Below are positions 18,192 through 27,340 of a DNA stretch of 64,000 nt, one piece after another. Positions within the stretch are counted from its first letter, which is position 1. Each line of letters starts with the position of its first letter. The stretch is from Deltaproteobacteria bacterium (GTDB lineage: Bacteria; Desulfobacterota; Desulfobacteria; Desulfobacterales; Desulfosarcinaceae), in contig PDTK01000028.1 of the NCBI GenBank assembly GCA_002747175.1, positions 1 through 64,000 on the forward strand, given 5' to 3'. The notes under the pieces are model-generated. The model saw only the letters and a program-made list of their open reading frames with translations, made no database searches and was not told the origin of the DNA. The position numbers were made by a program, and so were the translations under genes.

Positions 18192-19190
18192 TTAATCCCT
18201 GCTTTTTCGTTTCATCAACCGGTCATATGCATCAGACAGCCGGACAAATGTTTCCTGGTCACCTCCTTTGTCCGGGTGATGCTGTTTGGCCAATTTGCGA
18301 TATCGCCCGGTCAGTTCCCGGCCTCCCATTTTTTTGAGTGTTTCCACACTGACGCCGAACAATTGCGCATATTTGGCAAGGTTGACCCGCACACGCTCCG
18401 GCGGCCGGTGAATACGGTGGCGATTCATGAAATTGCGCAGTATGTCCTGAAACGGATCCTGCTCGGGAAAACGATAATCGAAAAACATGATCACATAACG
18501 AATCAGATGGGGACGCAAGCTTTCAGCCTTCCCGCAGCCTTGCCAGAAGCTGTCGTCCCGGTTAAGTCGGCACAGGGCATCAATGAAGACACGGTCCATT
18601 TTTTTCTGATCAAGCCCTTCGGGGTGACTGCGTGAAAATTGTTCGCTGAAGTGGCGCTGCAAATCGAATATTTCATATGTGTAGCGCACCCGTTCATGGG
18701 CTTTAAGGATGCGTTCGGCCGCGATGAAATCATATTCGATTTCGTCCCGCGATTTGCCGGTCAGACCTGAATAGAACCGATCGGGTATGCATCCCGTGCC
18801 CCGATGCCCGACCTGCCCCAGTTTCAGAAATTGCCGTCGGCAGCGATCGAAGTGGTGAACGGCGCTCGCCGGTGGACAGCGGTCGGTGGGCCTGCCGAAG
18901 CGATCCCGGCGATCAAAGCCTTCAATTACCCTGCGAATATGCGGTTCCACAAAGGGCAGAAAGAGCGGTTCCAGTTCATCCTGGGAGGCAGATATCCCCA
19001 ATTTCGCGATGGCGTCTTCAACATCCGAGTGGATGTAGAATCCGTTTCCTCCGGGATAGACGATGTATTGGGCGGGATTATCGCCCAGATCGAATAGGTC
19101 CCGGCTGCGAAAGCAGCGTCCGTCGCCATAAGACTGCCGGATGATATAGCGCAAGCCCCGGTTTTTGTCGGATATGCGGGCAAGGTACAT
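18192..19190 (-). CDS. J-domain protein with C-terminal DnaJ module
   Basis: A 332-residue soluble protein whose last 65 residues form a J domain: helices around VSVETLKKMG and YRKLAKQHHPDKGGD, with the intact HPD tripeptide that stimulates DnaK. The first 265 residues match nothing I recognise and are rich in Arg and aromatic residues. Having the J domain at the C-terminus, without Gly/Phe or zinc regions, marks it as a class III J-protein that probably brings a specific client to DnaK. The ribosome binding site is weak. It stands alone. Confidence 0.8.
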   Translation of the reverse strand: MYLARISDKNRGLRYIIRQSYGDGRCFRSRDLFDLGDNPAQYIVYPGGNGFYIHSDVEDAIAKLGISASQDELEPLFLPFVEPHIRRVIEGFDRRDRFGRPTDRCPPASAVHHFDRCRRQFLKLGQVGHRGTGCIPDRFYSGLTGKSRDEIEYDFIAAERILKAHERVRYTYEIFDLQRHFSEQFSRSHPEGLDQKKMDRVFIDALCRLNRDDSFWQGCGKAESLRPHLIRYVIMFFDYRFPEQDPFQDILRNFMNRHRIHRPPERVRVNLAKYAQLFGVSVETLKKMGGRELTGRYRKLAKQHHPDKGGDQETFVRLSDAYDRLMKRKSRD

Positions 19191-19280
19191 GGTTGCGGAC
19201 CCTTTTTGCGGGTGTGATGAAATTTATAAAATAATGGCCCTTTGCAAAAAGGCAACGGTCTGAGGCCATCGGCATGCGCG

Positions 19281-19302
19281 TTGCCTATTTCTGGACAGAC
19301 AC
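19281..19302 (+). repeat. Partial copy of the 42.4-kb hairpin element end
   Basis: TTGCCTATTTCTGGACAGACAC matches 42504-42525 with one mismatch. It is a fragment of the right arm of that element. Confidence 0.5.
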
Positions 19303-19458
19303 TCACTAAATGGCATGTCCCCAAAAAAACATCGACATCTTTATCCCTCCGGCTGGGACAATGCCAATCGGGATATTCGGTTTTCGGTTGCCTGCGAACC
19401 CAAGCCTTGATATCTTTGCGATGCATACGGCAATCCGCCAAAAGCCATTAACGCTTTT

Positions 19459-19504
19459 GTACCTGCTTACGGGGCAGGGCGCCAATACCCTGTGAACGCT
19501 TACA
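19459..19504 (+). repeat. Dispersed repeat, copy 2, with IS66-like end
   Basis: Reads GTACCTGCTTACGGGG ... CCCTGTGAACGCTTACA. The terminal CCCTGTGAACGCTTAC is the reverse complement of GTAAGCGTTCACAGGG at 29449, the type of terminus found on IS66-family elements. No transposase lies here. Confidence 0.5.
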
Positions 19505-19520
19505 CGTTTTTGACAATGCC

Positions 19521-19595
19521 ATGAAAGTCGACGCCGGCCAGTTGATACGCGAATTGGTCGATCATATCAAACAGAACGATCAGGGTGATCAATGA
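19521..19595 (+). CDS. 24-codon ORF coupled to the NUDIX gene
   Basis: ATG AAA GTC GAC ... ends in TGA overlapping the NUDIX start as ATGA. The frame stays open upstream through the repeat to at least the IS66-like end, so it may be the 3' tail of a gene cut by that insertion or a short coupled leader peptide. No family recognised (…GQLIRELVDHIKQ…). Confidence 0.3.
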   Translation: MKVDAGQLIRELVDHIKQNDQGDQ

Positions 19596-20134
19596 AAACG
19601 GCTACATGCAACCGATCCGAATGTATCCTGAAGGGCAGGGTGTTCGATTTTTACCGCGAAAACCTCACCTTGCCGAACGGTGTCAACCTGGACATGGAAA
19701 TCATCCGTCATCCCGGTGCCGCAGCCATCGTTCCGGTTATGGCGGACCGGTCGGTATTGCTGATCAAGCAATACCGACACGCCGTAGGGGGCTATATTTG
19801 GGAGATCCCGGCCGGTACGCTGGAAGCCGATGAAACGCCCCTGGCATGTGCGCAACGGGAACTGACTGAAGAAACCGGATACCGGGCCCTGAATTTTGAA
19901 AAGCTGGCCGAAATCACACCATTGCCGGCGTACTCGGATGAACGCATTCATTTGTTTTTGGCCACGGACTTCACCCGGGCCGACCAGAACCTGGATGCCG
20001 ATGAACTGCTCAGCGTGCATACCGTCGATCTGCGCCAATGCATGCGGATGATTCGGGACGGAGAAATCCAGGATGCCAAAACCATCACCGGGATTCAGCT
20101 TGCCGCCGCTCGGCTTGGTGCCGCAGCAGCCTGA
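19592..20134 (+). CDS. NUDIX hydrolase, ADP-ribose pyrophosphatase type
   Basis: Hydrolyses nucleoside diphosphate derivatives, most likely ADP-ribose to AMP and ribose 5-phosphate. The full Nudix box is present (GTLEADETPLACAQRELTEE followed by TG). The upstream EIPAGTLE and the RQYRHAVGGYIWEIP region are typical of the NudF/ADPRase group, and the 180-residue length fits. AGGGTGA precedes the ATG, which also overlaps a short upstream ORF. Confidence 0.9.
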   Translation: MKTATCNRSECILKGRVFDFYRENLTLPNGVNLDMEIIRHPGAAAIVPVMADRSVLLIKQYRHAVGGYIWEIPAGTLEADETPLACAQRELTEETGYRALNFEKLAEITPLPAYSDERIHLFLATDFTRADQNLDADELLSVHTVDLRQCMRMIRDGEIQDAKTITGIQLAAARLGAAAA

Positions 20135-20267
20135 GAATTATCAGAGCCCCATCCTCGTCGGTCCCGAAGCATGCCTGGCTTTCCTTGCCGTGGCCGATGC
20201 CAGACCCCGGAAAAAGGAGACGTGAGGCGCCCATGGACCAGATGGATCCTCAACTGCCAGGCCGATT

Positions 20268-21437
20268 TCAGCTTCTCAGCCCCAAACCCAGGCAGATAAA
20301 CCCCAGGCAGGTCAACGCCCCCGAAACCCCACCGGTGGCGGTAATGCCGCCGGCCTGCCATACCGTGCTTCCCATCAATGCCCCCACGACCCTGCCGCAT
20401 CCACCCGCTGCGTAGAGACAGGCCATCATGGTGGCCCGTGACGCCGGCATCAATTCCGTCGCCAGTGAAAAACTGGTCACGATGGTGAATTCGTAGGTTA
20501 GAAACAGCAGGAAAAGACCTGTCAGGGCCAAAGGCAAGGTTCGCCCCACCGGAAGAGCGATATAGCTCAGGCAGGAAAGCGTCAGGCCGACCATCAATGA
20601 GCGCTTCAATCCGAATCGGTCGGACAAGGTGGCCGTGAGTCCCTCACCAAACAATTCGGCAACACCAATGATACTGGTCGCCATGCCCAGGACCACAATT
20701 CCGATACCGAAACCCGCCTCCAGCCAGGTGCCGTAAACCACAAACAAATTGTCATTGGCCGCATTGACGAAAAAAGCGTAGCCCAGCATCCCCATGACCG
20801 GTTTGCTGGCTGCCAGCTGGGTGTAGAATTCCCGGTAGTCGGTCAGCGATCCGGAATTGGCGGGCGCTGCGGAATCGTTTGGCATCATGCGATACAAGCC
20901 CAGCGCACCGATCAGGCTCAGGGCTCCCAAGAGCAAAAAAGGAGATTTCCAGCCGAAACGTTCTATAAGCACGGCGACCAAAGGAATGCCGATCAGGGTA
21001 CTGGCAGCCCAGGCCATTTCCACGATGCCGACGACCAATCCACGCCGATGATAGGCCACATGACTGCCTACCCACGCCTGTATGGCCGGGTCGAAAAAGC
21101 TTTTACCCAAACCAACCCCAAAAAGGGCGATCAGGACAACGGCATATACGGGCACCGCCACCACTGCCAGCATGCCAAGCCCCGTGACAAGCATGCCGAT
21201 GATCATCATCTTGCGATATCCGATGCGGTCAGCCAGGGGACCGATCAGGATCCCCAGCAGACCGGTGATCTGGTTGATGGCGATAAGTGCGGTGAACGCT
21301 GAAAGTGAAACACCCAACCCGCGGCTTAACGCCGGTGCGAAAGGATATACGAATCGCCTGGCAGTATTCAGTACGAGCCTGGAGAAAACGGCTCCGGCGA
21401 TGGCCCGGGCAATGAATGTATCGGATTGACACCGCAT
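20268..21437 (-). CDS. MFS transporter, substrate unknown
   Basis: About 389 residues in 12 helices. The A-motif region reads GPLADRIGYRKMM, and a second-half counterpart reads ATLSDRFGLKRSL. It resembles drug or metabolite efflux permeases of the YfcJ/AraJ-like group, without a specific assignment. The start at 21437 (MRCQSD) follows GAGTGGAAT and lies 30 bp after the Hsp33 gene on the same strand, so co-transcription is likely. The 34 extra codons of the longest ORF overlap hslO and are rejected. Confidence 0.83.
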   Translation of the reverse strand: MRCQSDTFIARAIAGAVFSRLVLNTARRFVYPFAPALSRGLGVSLSAFTALIAINQITGLLGILIGPLADRIGYRKMMIIGMLVTGLGMLAVVAVPVYAVVLIALFGVGLGKSFFDPAIQAWVGSHVAYHRRGLVVGIVEMAWAASTLIGIPLVAVLIERFGWKSPFLLLGALSLIGALGLYRMMPNDSAAPANSGSLTDYREFYTQLAASKPVMGMLGYAFFVNAANDNLFVVYGTWLEAGFGIGIVVLGMATSIIGVAELFGEGLTATLSDRFGLKRSLMVGLTLSCLSYIALPVGRTLPLALTGLFLLFLTYEFTIVTSFSLATELMPASRATMMACLYAAGGCGRVVGALMGSTVWQAGGITATGGVSGALTCLGFICLGLGLRS

Positions 21438-21466
21438 ATTCCACTCGAAAGGTGTTGGGATGGATT

Positions 21467-22399
21467 CTAGTTTCGCTCGAAACGTTTGGCACGGATGTGT
21501 TCGATATGTTCCTTGTCGAAAACGTAGTCGGTGTTGCAATGGTGGCAGCGTATCTCCACCGGAAACGGACCGTTTTGCCGTATGTCTTCGAGTTCATCCA
21601 CAGGCAGCATGGTGAGTACGTTCCGTATCTGTTCACGGTTGCAGTGGCAATGGAAGGATATGTCGCGCCGACCGATGATTTGCGGTGCGTAATCGCGCCA
21701 ATGCGCATCAATGAACGCTACCGGTGCAATTCCCTGGGCCAGGGCATCGCCGATTGACGGAAGTTGCACCACATGGGATTCGATCTTTTGGATCACGCTG
21801 TCGTCGGCTTCGGGCATGGCCTGTAGAAACATGCCGCCGGCGGCGACCACATTCCCGCCGCCATCAAACTTGACACTGAGTGTGAAAGCAGTCGGTATCT
21901 GTTCGGATGTCAAATAATAGTGGGCCAGATCCTTGGCCAGGTTCCCGTGGGCCAGCATGACCTTGCCGGTGAAAGGCTGTTTGGCGCCGGCCAATATCCG
22001 GGTGACGGACAAAAAACCGGCACCGAAAAACGGAGACAAATTAAAATCTTCCAGTGGCTGAGTCACTTCAATGGGGACCTTTTTCAAAAATCCGCGCACC
22101 TGACCGTCTGCGTTGGCCTCTACGGTCAGGCCTTTGATGGGCCCGGAGCAATCGATCTGTATCCCCAGACGATCTCTGCCTTTGAGTCCGGAACTCATCA
22201 AACAGGCACCCAGATAAGCGTGGCCCAGAACCAGTGTTTCCAGAATGCCCAATCCATGATTCCAGCGCATCTGGTTGACCATGCGGCTGCCGTCCACGAT
22301 GGTACCACGAATGGTTCCATCGGCCATTAAAAAACGATGCAGACCATCTTCGTCATCCTGACGATAAGCGATGGGCCCCCGGGGCGATTTTTTTTCCAT
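21467..22399 (-). CDS. hslO: Hsp33 redox-regulated chaperone
   Basis: Holdase chaperone activated by oxidation. The N-terminal region matches the Hsp33 fold (VLGHAYLGACLMSSGLKGRDR, then GQVRGFL), and the C-terminal zinc switch has the diagnostic CxC and CxxC pair (FHCHCNREQ and EIRCHHCNTDY). Length is 310 residues from ATG 22399, which follows AGGAATGG; the ORF track's extra 27 residues upstream are not needed. The gene is followed by an MFS permease and preceded by a small membrane protein. Confidence 0.93.
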   Translation of the reverse strand: MEKKSPRGPIAYRQDDEDGLHRFLMADGTIRGTIVDGSRMVNQMRWNHGLGILETLVLGHAYLGACLMSSGLKGRDRLGIQIDCSGPIKGLTVEANADGQVRGFLKKVPIEVTQPLEDFNLSPFFGAGFLSVTRILAGAKQPFTGKVMLAHGNLAKDLAHYYLTSEQIPTAFTLSVKFDGGGNVVAAGGMFLQAMPEADDSVIQKIESHVVQLPSIGDALAQGIAPVAFIDAHWRDYAPQIIGRRDISFHCHCNREQIRNVLTMLPVDELEDIRQNGPFPVEIRCHHCNTDYVFDKEHIEHIRAKRFERN

Positions 22400-22455
22400 G
22401 AACCATTCCTGTTTGCAAGAGCTTACGGTTGACAGCCTGCGCCGCCGCCGGGCGG

Positions 22456-22881
22456 TCATTTCAATCCCATGGCTTTGCATGCTTTCCGAACACGTTGGAA
22501 CCGCTGCTGAGAATTTTTTATTTTGCCCATATTTGATAACAGATCGGATGCCCTTAAAGGGGATTCGCCACGGCTGTCGAGCAGCAGGCGATACCAGACG
22601 GGAATCTGGTGGGTATAGTGGTCGACCATTTCCATGGCGTACCGCCGGGCCCGTTTCAGCTGTTTCTCCCCGCTTTCGGGGCCCTGCGTTGGCTGGTTTT
22701 CATCCGGTAAATGATCAAAACGGGAGATATAGTCGGTCAATTCCCGACGAAGCTTCCGTCTGGTGGACCGGTAGCGCATGATGGGCATGATCCAGAGACG
22801 CACGATAATATACCCCGCCAGGCCGGCCACGAAACTGGCACCGGCGGCAACCAACAAGGAGGTGTCGATTATTGTCAACAT
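22456..22881 (-). CDS. Small membrane-anchored protein, unknown function
   Basis: A 141-residue product with one N-terminal transmembrane helix (about 8-30) followed by a basic helical cytoplasmic domain. No family recognised. Its stop lies 57 bp before hslO on the same strand. A coding remnant ends eight bases upstream of its start. Confidence 0.55.
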   Translation of the reverse strand: MLTIIDTSLLVAAGASFVAGLAGYIIVRLWIMPIMRYRSTRRKLRRELTDYISRFDHLPDENQPTQGPESGEKQLKRARRYAMEMVDHYTHQIPVWYRLLLDSRGESPLRASDLLSNMGKIKNSQQRFQRVRKACKAMGLK

Positions 22882-22887
22882 GGCTGC

Positions 22888-23028
22888 CTAAGCCTCCCGT
22901 CGCGAACGATAACGATGATATTCGACCATGCGGGTTTCCAGCGCTTTTCCGGCGCTACCGGTTTCATCGAATCCCGATGTAATCAGGATCACATTTTTGA
23001 TGCCTTTCTTTTTCGGCAAGACGCCCAC
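22888..23028 (-). pseudogene. Fragment resembling a CoA-binding/ligase domain
   Basis: An open stretch of 46 codons, absent from the track, includes KGIKNVILITSGFDETG and ALETRMVEYHRYR. It resembles the segment of ADP-forming acyl-CoA synthetase CoA-binding subunits that reads like AVIITAGFxETG. An in-frame stop precedes it and both gene ends are missing, so it is probably a relic. The assignment rests on a short match. Confidence 0.35.
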
Positions 23029-23085
23029 TATCTACTTGAGGTCGTCGGATTGGGTCAAGAATAATCCCATGCAGGGGGGAAACCA

Positions 23086-25674
23086 TCAATATTGAAGGGG
23101 TTGGCTGACAGCGACCGGCTGATCCACGATAGACTGATAGGCGAAGTCATCGAAATAGAGGTTCAGGGAGCCGTTTCCGAATGTGTGCAGGCCGAGGGTG
23201 GAGCCATCGGCCATCAACGCGTTTTCCGAGCTGCGAACGACCGTATCGGGCCGCTCAATGGAGGTGATCAAGGCCAGGTCAGGAACGGTCGGGTTCACCG
23301 CATCCCATTGGATCAATTCGAAATAGTCATTATCCGCGGTCCATGAATCGCCCGCATCCGGCGGCCAGTGAACCTCCGCCGGGTCAATGGGATGTGGATG
23401 CTTATGGCCGTCCAGTGGATCCGCATTGGGCGTACCGCACCCGGCTGCGGTCCCGAAATAACCCCGGATATAGTTATCCGCCGCTCTGAATTCGGTGATT
23501 GTCGCCAGTTCGCCTTTGCCCGTGACGGCCAGGCGTTCGCCGATCTGTAAGGTACCGCTGACATGATCCAGCAGCAGGGTCCCTGCGGCATTGGAAGACG
23601 ACCAGTCCCCACCGGACACCAAGGGCTCGCTCCGGACGGTTGCCGAGGCCCCGCTGATCCCGCCGACCAGGGTATCGCCGATATCTATGGCAATCGGCCC
23701 ACCATTGTCGAAGGCAATCGATGCCGACTGGATGAATCGGGCCAGCAGCGTCGACTGATTCAGCGGATAATCGCCGACAATGCGAATGTTATCGACATAC
23801 CAGCCCTCCCAATCGTTATAGTTCCCGTCGATGGAATCGAATCGGAACCGGATCAGGATCGTCTGTCCGGCATAGGCATTCAGGTCCACCTCGATTTCCT
23901 GCCAGGAGCCCATGGGGATATCCGGATACCTCACCTGGAAATCTTCGGACGTTTCCCATGTGGCGCCGTTGTCTGTGGACACATCCACATATTTTTTATC
24001 AAAATCGTTGGCTTGAACAGGATTGGGTTCGGTTTGATACCAGGTAGCATACAGCAGCCTGACCTGCTGGAAATCGCATAGATCAATGGGGGGTGACACC
24101 AGTGAACCGGCATTGGGATTGCCGGTATTGAAATGACGCGGTTCGGCATTGATGCCGTAATACCAGGCGTGGCTGCCGGCGGCATATCCGGGGGGATGGG
24201 TGTCGATATGCCATAGATCATTGCCGGATGCATCGCCGGTCGTCGTCCAGCCACCGGCTCCGCCTTCCACATCATCGGACATGATAACGAGGTCATCGAT
24301 CCGTTTATAGGCCAACCATTTTTTGTCCGTCCCATTTCCGGTGGCTTGCCATAGCACGATGGTCTGCGCATCATCTACCGGTACCAGACCATTTTCAATG
24401 TTGTCCGGCGGTGCGGCCGTTGTGTTGCCCCGCTGAAAGGAGAGGCCGTAGGCGTTGGCATTTTCGTACAACCGGAAGCACAGACCGGCCGAGTAGTAGG
24501 TCGGAATCGGTGAAGGATCGCAGCCATGCGTCGGCGGTGTCGCCGTTTCCAGAAAACCGATCTTGACCTGTGCATCGAAGCGATCCGGATCGAACCGGAC
24601 CGATCCCGTATTCAGGGCGATCAGACTGGTGCTGGACGAATTGGCATCGTTTTGGGAAACAGCCGTTACGCGGAGCACATTGTTGGTTCCGTCCAGGGCA
24701 TGGATGGCATGGTCGCCGGCACTGGAGGGATTCCATTGATCCAGGTTGTCAAAGGTCTCATGCAGACTTTCCCGAACAAGTCGATATTCTTCGGGGATCT
24801 GCACATGATAAACGATGTCGCGGGAGACCGCCATGTCGCCGTTGCCAACAACACCTGTGGAGGTCACCTTTACAAATTGTTTCAATCGTATGAATTCGTC
24901 CGTGGCCAGGATGAAATCCGCAAAACCGCTGCCGTCGGTACGCCGAATGGATGTCAGCAAAAAAGAGGCCCGTTGATATTCTTTGTATGTGTAAGTCTGG
25001 TTGCCAAGCACGAATGATCCGTTTCGCTCGGGAAACATGGCACCGGATCCGGGTTCCAATGACAGATCGCCGCCCTCGGATACGGTCTGGCCGCTGCCGG
25101 CCCTGGCCACTGGGTACACCGGTGTATCCACATCGGCGGTCAACCCCGCCGCAAGGGAAAAGGTGATCCGGGAACCGGAACGCGCGGCGGAGGAAAAGGA
25201 ATAAATGGTATCGTCAACGCTCAGATAACCGGAGGCGGGGAGTATGAATCCATCGGCCAGTTCGCCGTAAAATCGCGTCACCAATGTGGTTGTCGCCGCA
25301 GGGTCGGTATCGACTTGAAAATAATATGGATTAAAGGATAAAACGAATGCAAATGGATCCGTCGACAGCCGGTGGGTGACATCGTGAACAGCGTCCAGCG
25401 CCGCGTATCGATTGGCATCATCGCTTTCATTGAGATACAGGCTGGCGGCATAACGCAGCCCTGATTCGGCAAGATAGTAGGCCTGGGCCGATCGATTTGC
25501 CGCCGATTGCTGAAACTGGGAAGAAGCAATCATCGGGACAATGGCGGCTCCCAAGGCTGCAAAGACCATGATGGCCACAATGACACCGATTAACGCCGAT
25601 CCAGGCGGACCTGTGGTCTGTTTTCGGCAACCGGGTCCCTGGGCCTTAAAGAATACTGTCGATGAAGCAGGCAT
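23086..25674 (-). CDS. Giant minor pilin: MshP-like stem fused to MshQ-like domains
   Basis: An 862-residue protein. After a short leader, residues about 25-75 form a type IV pilin-like helix (PPGSALIGVIVAIMVFAALG, then SAQAYYLAESGLRYAASLYL), like PilX/MshP. A small beta domain follows. Residues about 305-455 look like a laminin-G/concanavalin-type domain, and about 465-655 like a MAM/jelly-roll ectodomain (GSWQEIEVDLNAYAGQTILI, then WYVDNIRIVGDY). In Vibrio MSHA loci the pilin MshP and the large MshQ are separate genes. It overlaps the preceding minor pilin gene by 29 bp and is the last gene of the pilus series; a tip adhesin role is inferred. Confidence 0.8.
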   Translation of the reverse strand: MPASSTVFFKAQGPGCRKQTTGPPGSALIGVIVAIMVFAALGAAIVPMIASSQFQQSAANRSAQAYYLAESGLRYAASLYLNESDDANRYAALDAVHDVTHRLSTDPFAFVLSFNPYYFQVDTDPAATTTLVTRFYGELADGFILPASGYLSVDDTIYSFSSAARSGSRITFSLAAGLTADVDTPVYPVARAGSGQTVSEGGDLSLEPGSGAMFPERNGSFVLGNQTYTYKEYQRASFLLTSIRRTDGSGFADFILATDEFIRLKQFVKVTSTGVVGNGDMAVSRDIVYHVQIPEEYRLVRESLHETFDNLDQWNPSSAGDHAIHALDGTNNVLRVTAVSQNDANSSSTSLIALNTGSVRFDPDRFDAQVKIGFLETATPPTHGCDPSPIPTYYSAGLCFRLYENANAYGLSFQRGNTTAAPPDNIENGLVPVDDAQTIVLWQATGNGTDKKWLAYKRIDDLVIMSDDVEGGAGGWTTTGDASGNDLWHIDTHPPGYAAGSHAWYYGINAEPRHFNTGNPNAGSLVSPPIDLCDFQQVRLLYATWYQTEPNPVQANDFDKKYVDVSTDNGATWETSEDFQVRYPDIPMGSWQEIEVDLNAYAGQTILIRFRFDSIDGNYNDWEGWYVDNIRIVGDYPLNQSTLLARFIQSASIAFDNGGPIAIDIGDTLVGGISGASATVRSEPLVSGGDWSSSNAAGTLLLDHVSGTLQIGERLAVTGKGELATITEFRAADNYIRGYFGTAAGCGTPNADPLDGHKHPHPIDPAEVHWPPDAGDSWTADNDYFELIQWDAVNPTVPDLALITSIERPDTVVRSSENALMADGSTLGLHTFGNGSLNLYFDDFAYQSIVDQPVAVSQPLQY

Positions 25675-26296
25675 AGTTTTTCAACGATGGTGGTGCCACC
25701 GGCAGGCCGGCGTTTTTGCCGCCGAGGTTGTCATTGTTTCGCAGATAGACCAATGTGTTGACCGATACCGGATTGCCGGAGGTTTCCTGCCGCTGCAGAT
25801 CAATGGAAAACCGGATGGTGGAAAGCTCGCGAATATCACCCCCGCTCCAATTTTCGCTGCCTTGAAAATAATTGAGCGAAAAATTTGCCACCTGGTCCGT
25901 CAGCAGATCCCCATTGTTTTCCAGGTATGTATCGGTGATCGGAATGACCGGCGTTTCGTACAACCGGATCGTATCATCAATCCTGGCAATGGCGCGGCGC
26001 TGACCGGTTGCGGATTCGTAGACGAGATAGGGGCGGGCGGTGCCCCGATCCGTAATGGCGGTCAACTCCAGCAATTCCCGGTGGATTCTCGCCGTGGCCA
26101 GTTGAATTTTCTGAGCCAGTCTTACGTTTTCCCTGACCACGGCATAACTGCCCATGGCGGATATGATCCCCATGCCGGCAATGGATGCCAAAATGGCGGT
26201 AATGATCAGCGCAAGAACCATTTCCAACAGGGTAAAACCGTCGGCGTGATTATGTGGTGCCATCCGCCGGATGATTTTCTTTATATTACGTTTCAA
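25646..26296 (-). CDS. Minor pilin, MshO/PulJ-like
   Basis: A 216-residue pseudopilin. The prepilin peptidase site and helix are clear: HADG followed by FTLLEMVLALIITAILASI, with Glu at position +5. The globular part resembles GspJ/MshO-type minor pilins. The TTG start at 26296 is preceded by AAGG eight bases upstream; an ATG at 26263 is also possible. It begins just after the stop of the upstream minor pilin and overlaps the giant pilin downstream, so the four genes form one transcription unit. Confidence 0.82.
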   Translation of the reverse strand: MKRNIKKIIRRMAPHNHADGFTLLEMVLALIITAILASIAGMGIISAMGSYAVVRENVRLAQKIQLATARIHRELLELTAITDRGTARPYLVYESATGQRRAIARIDDTIRLYETPVIPITDTYLENNGDLLTDQVANFSLNYFQGSENWSGGDIRELSTIRFSIDLQRQETSGNPVSVNTLVYLRNNDNLGGKNAGLPVAPPSLKNYACFIDSIL

Positions 26297-26300
26297 TAAA

Positions 26301-26717
26301 TTACCTTGAAAACAAAGCGGTCATCGAATGATCGCCTGAGGCGATTGCAATTTTCAGCACCTTGCAGTCGTTTGGTGTCGGATTGCAAGGGATTTCCGTG
26401 TGGGTGGTGTCGTTAAAAGTGATGAAAGCACTGGTCAGCACGGTGTAGGAACCATAATGGTTACACTCCACACGGGCCTTGAATGTATCCAAGGGTGTCA
26501 TGTCGGTCAGCAGCAGGTGCTTATAGTCTGCATTCATGTTTTCCATAAGGCTTTGCAAAACCATCTCCTGCCGGAAGGCCTCCAGCGGCTGCGCACTCCT
26601 GGAAACACTGGTCCCGAGGAACTGAAGCAACAATACCACCAAAATGGACGAAACCGTCAGGGTAACGATTATTTCGACCAGGGTGAACCCGCATGAACCG
26701 GTGCGTTGCGGCGTCAT
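26301..26717 (-). CDS. Minor pilin, MshD/GspI-like
   Basis: A 138-residue pseudopilin with a short leader ending GSCG, then FTLVEIIVTLTVSSILVVLL. The globular domain has two Cys pairs that could form disulfides. Its ATG overlaps the stop of the preceding minor pilin gene by four bases (ATGA), so it is translationally coupled. By position it corresponds to MshD; the name is a positional inference. Confidence 0.8.
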   Translation of the reverse strand: MTPQRTGSCGFTLVEIIVTLTVSSILVVLLLQFLGTSVSRSAQPLEAFRQEMVLQSLMENMNADYKHLLLTDMTPLDTFKARVECNHYGSYTVLTSAFITFNDTTHTEIPCNPTPNDCKVLKIAIASGDHSMTALFSR

Positions 26718-27250
26718 GGGATAAAGCCCGTGTTGCGGACAATGTGAATGGTCGTTGATTCACTTCCCGAGGATAAAGTAAGGTCGCGGTGACGAGTCAA
26801 CGGTACGGTCCCCTTGTCGTCGGAACAGGGTTGTCCACGATCATTGAACGATAAAAGCAAAGGGGTCAGGGTCAAACCGTTATCAACCAGGTCCACGGTA
26901 TCGGAGATTTCACCCGGAAGCAGGCGCCGGTTGGCTTCGGCGTCTACGAACATCCAATAGGTCTGACCGGATTCTGCGACCCGTATCCCCCACGGGTGGC
27001 TGGAGTTCAAGGAACGTGATTGTGCATAGCGGATATGGGCTTTGATGGTTTCGGCCTGGGCCATCAGTTCCGCATTTCCCATATCGCTTCGGCCGATCAC
27101 CACGGCACCGACAATACCGATAATGAACAAAATGGCAATGACCTCCAGGAGCGTTGAACCGGTCCTGTATTTTTTTTTCGAGCCCGTCCGGGAATGCGAT
27201 TGGACCTGTTTCTCCTGAATGACCATATCACGTACAATAGCAGATTCCAT
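26714..27250 (-). CDS. Minor pilin, MshC/GspH-like
   Basis: A 178-residue pseudopilin with an unusually long, basic leader of about 30 residues ending RTG, then STLLEVIAILFIIGIVGAVV. The residue at +1 is Ser in place of the usual Phe, while Glu5 is kept. The soluble domain is GspH-like. It is the first gene of the minor pilin unit and is transcribed divergently from the GT-C/TPR gene 90 bp away. ATG 27223 is an alternative start that would shorten the leader. Confidence 0.78.
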   Translation of the reverse strand: MESAIVRDMVIQEKQVQSHSRTGSKKKYRTGSTLLEVIAILFIIGIVGAVVIGRSDMGNAELMAQAETIKAHIRYAQSRSLNSSHPWGIRVAESGQTYWMFVDAEANRRLLPGEISDTVDLVDNGLTLTPLLLSFNDRGQPCSDDKGTVPLTRHRDLTLSSGSESTTIHIVRNTGFIP

Positions 27251-27304
27251 GCGCCAATAAAACTGAAATCAGTGTCCCAGGGATGCACCCAAAACGGGCA
27301 TGGC

Positions 27305-27333
27305 TTGATTCAAGCGGTTGACATTGCTATACG
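27305..27333 (+). promoter_or_regulatory. Candidate sigma-70 promoter for the GT-C/TPR gene
   Basis: TTGATT and TATACG are separated by exactly 17 bp. The predicted transcript start lies at or within a base or two of ATG 27341, which has no ribosome binding site, so the mRNA could be leaderless. Confidence 0.35.
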
Positions 27334-27340
27334 TTTCAAA

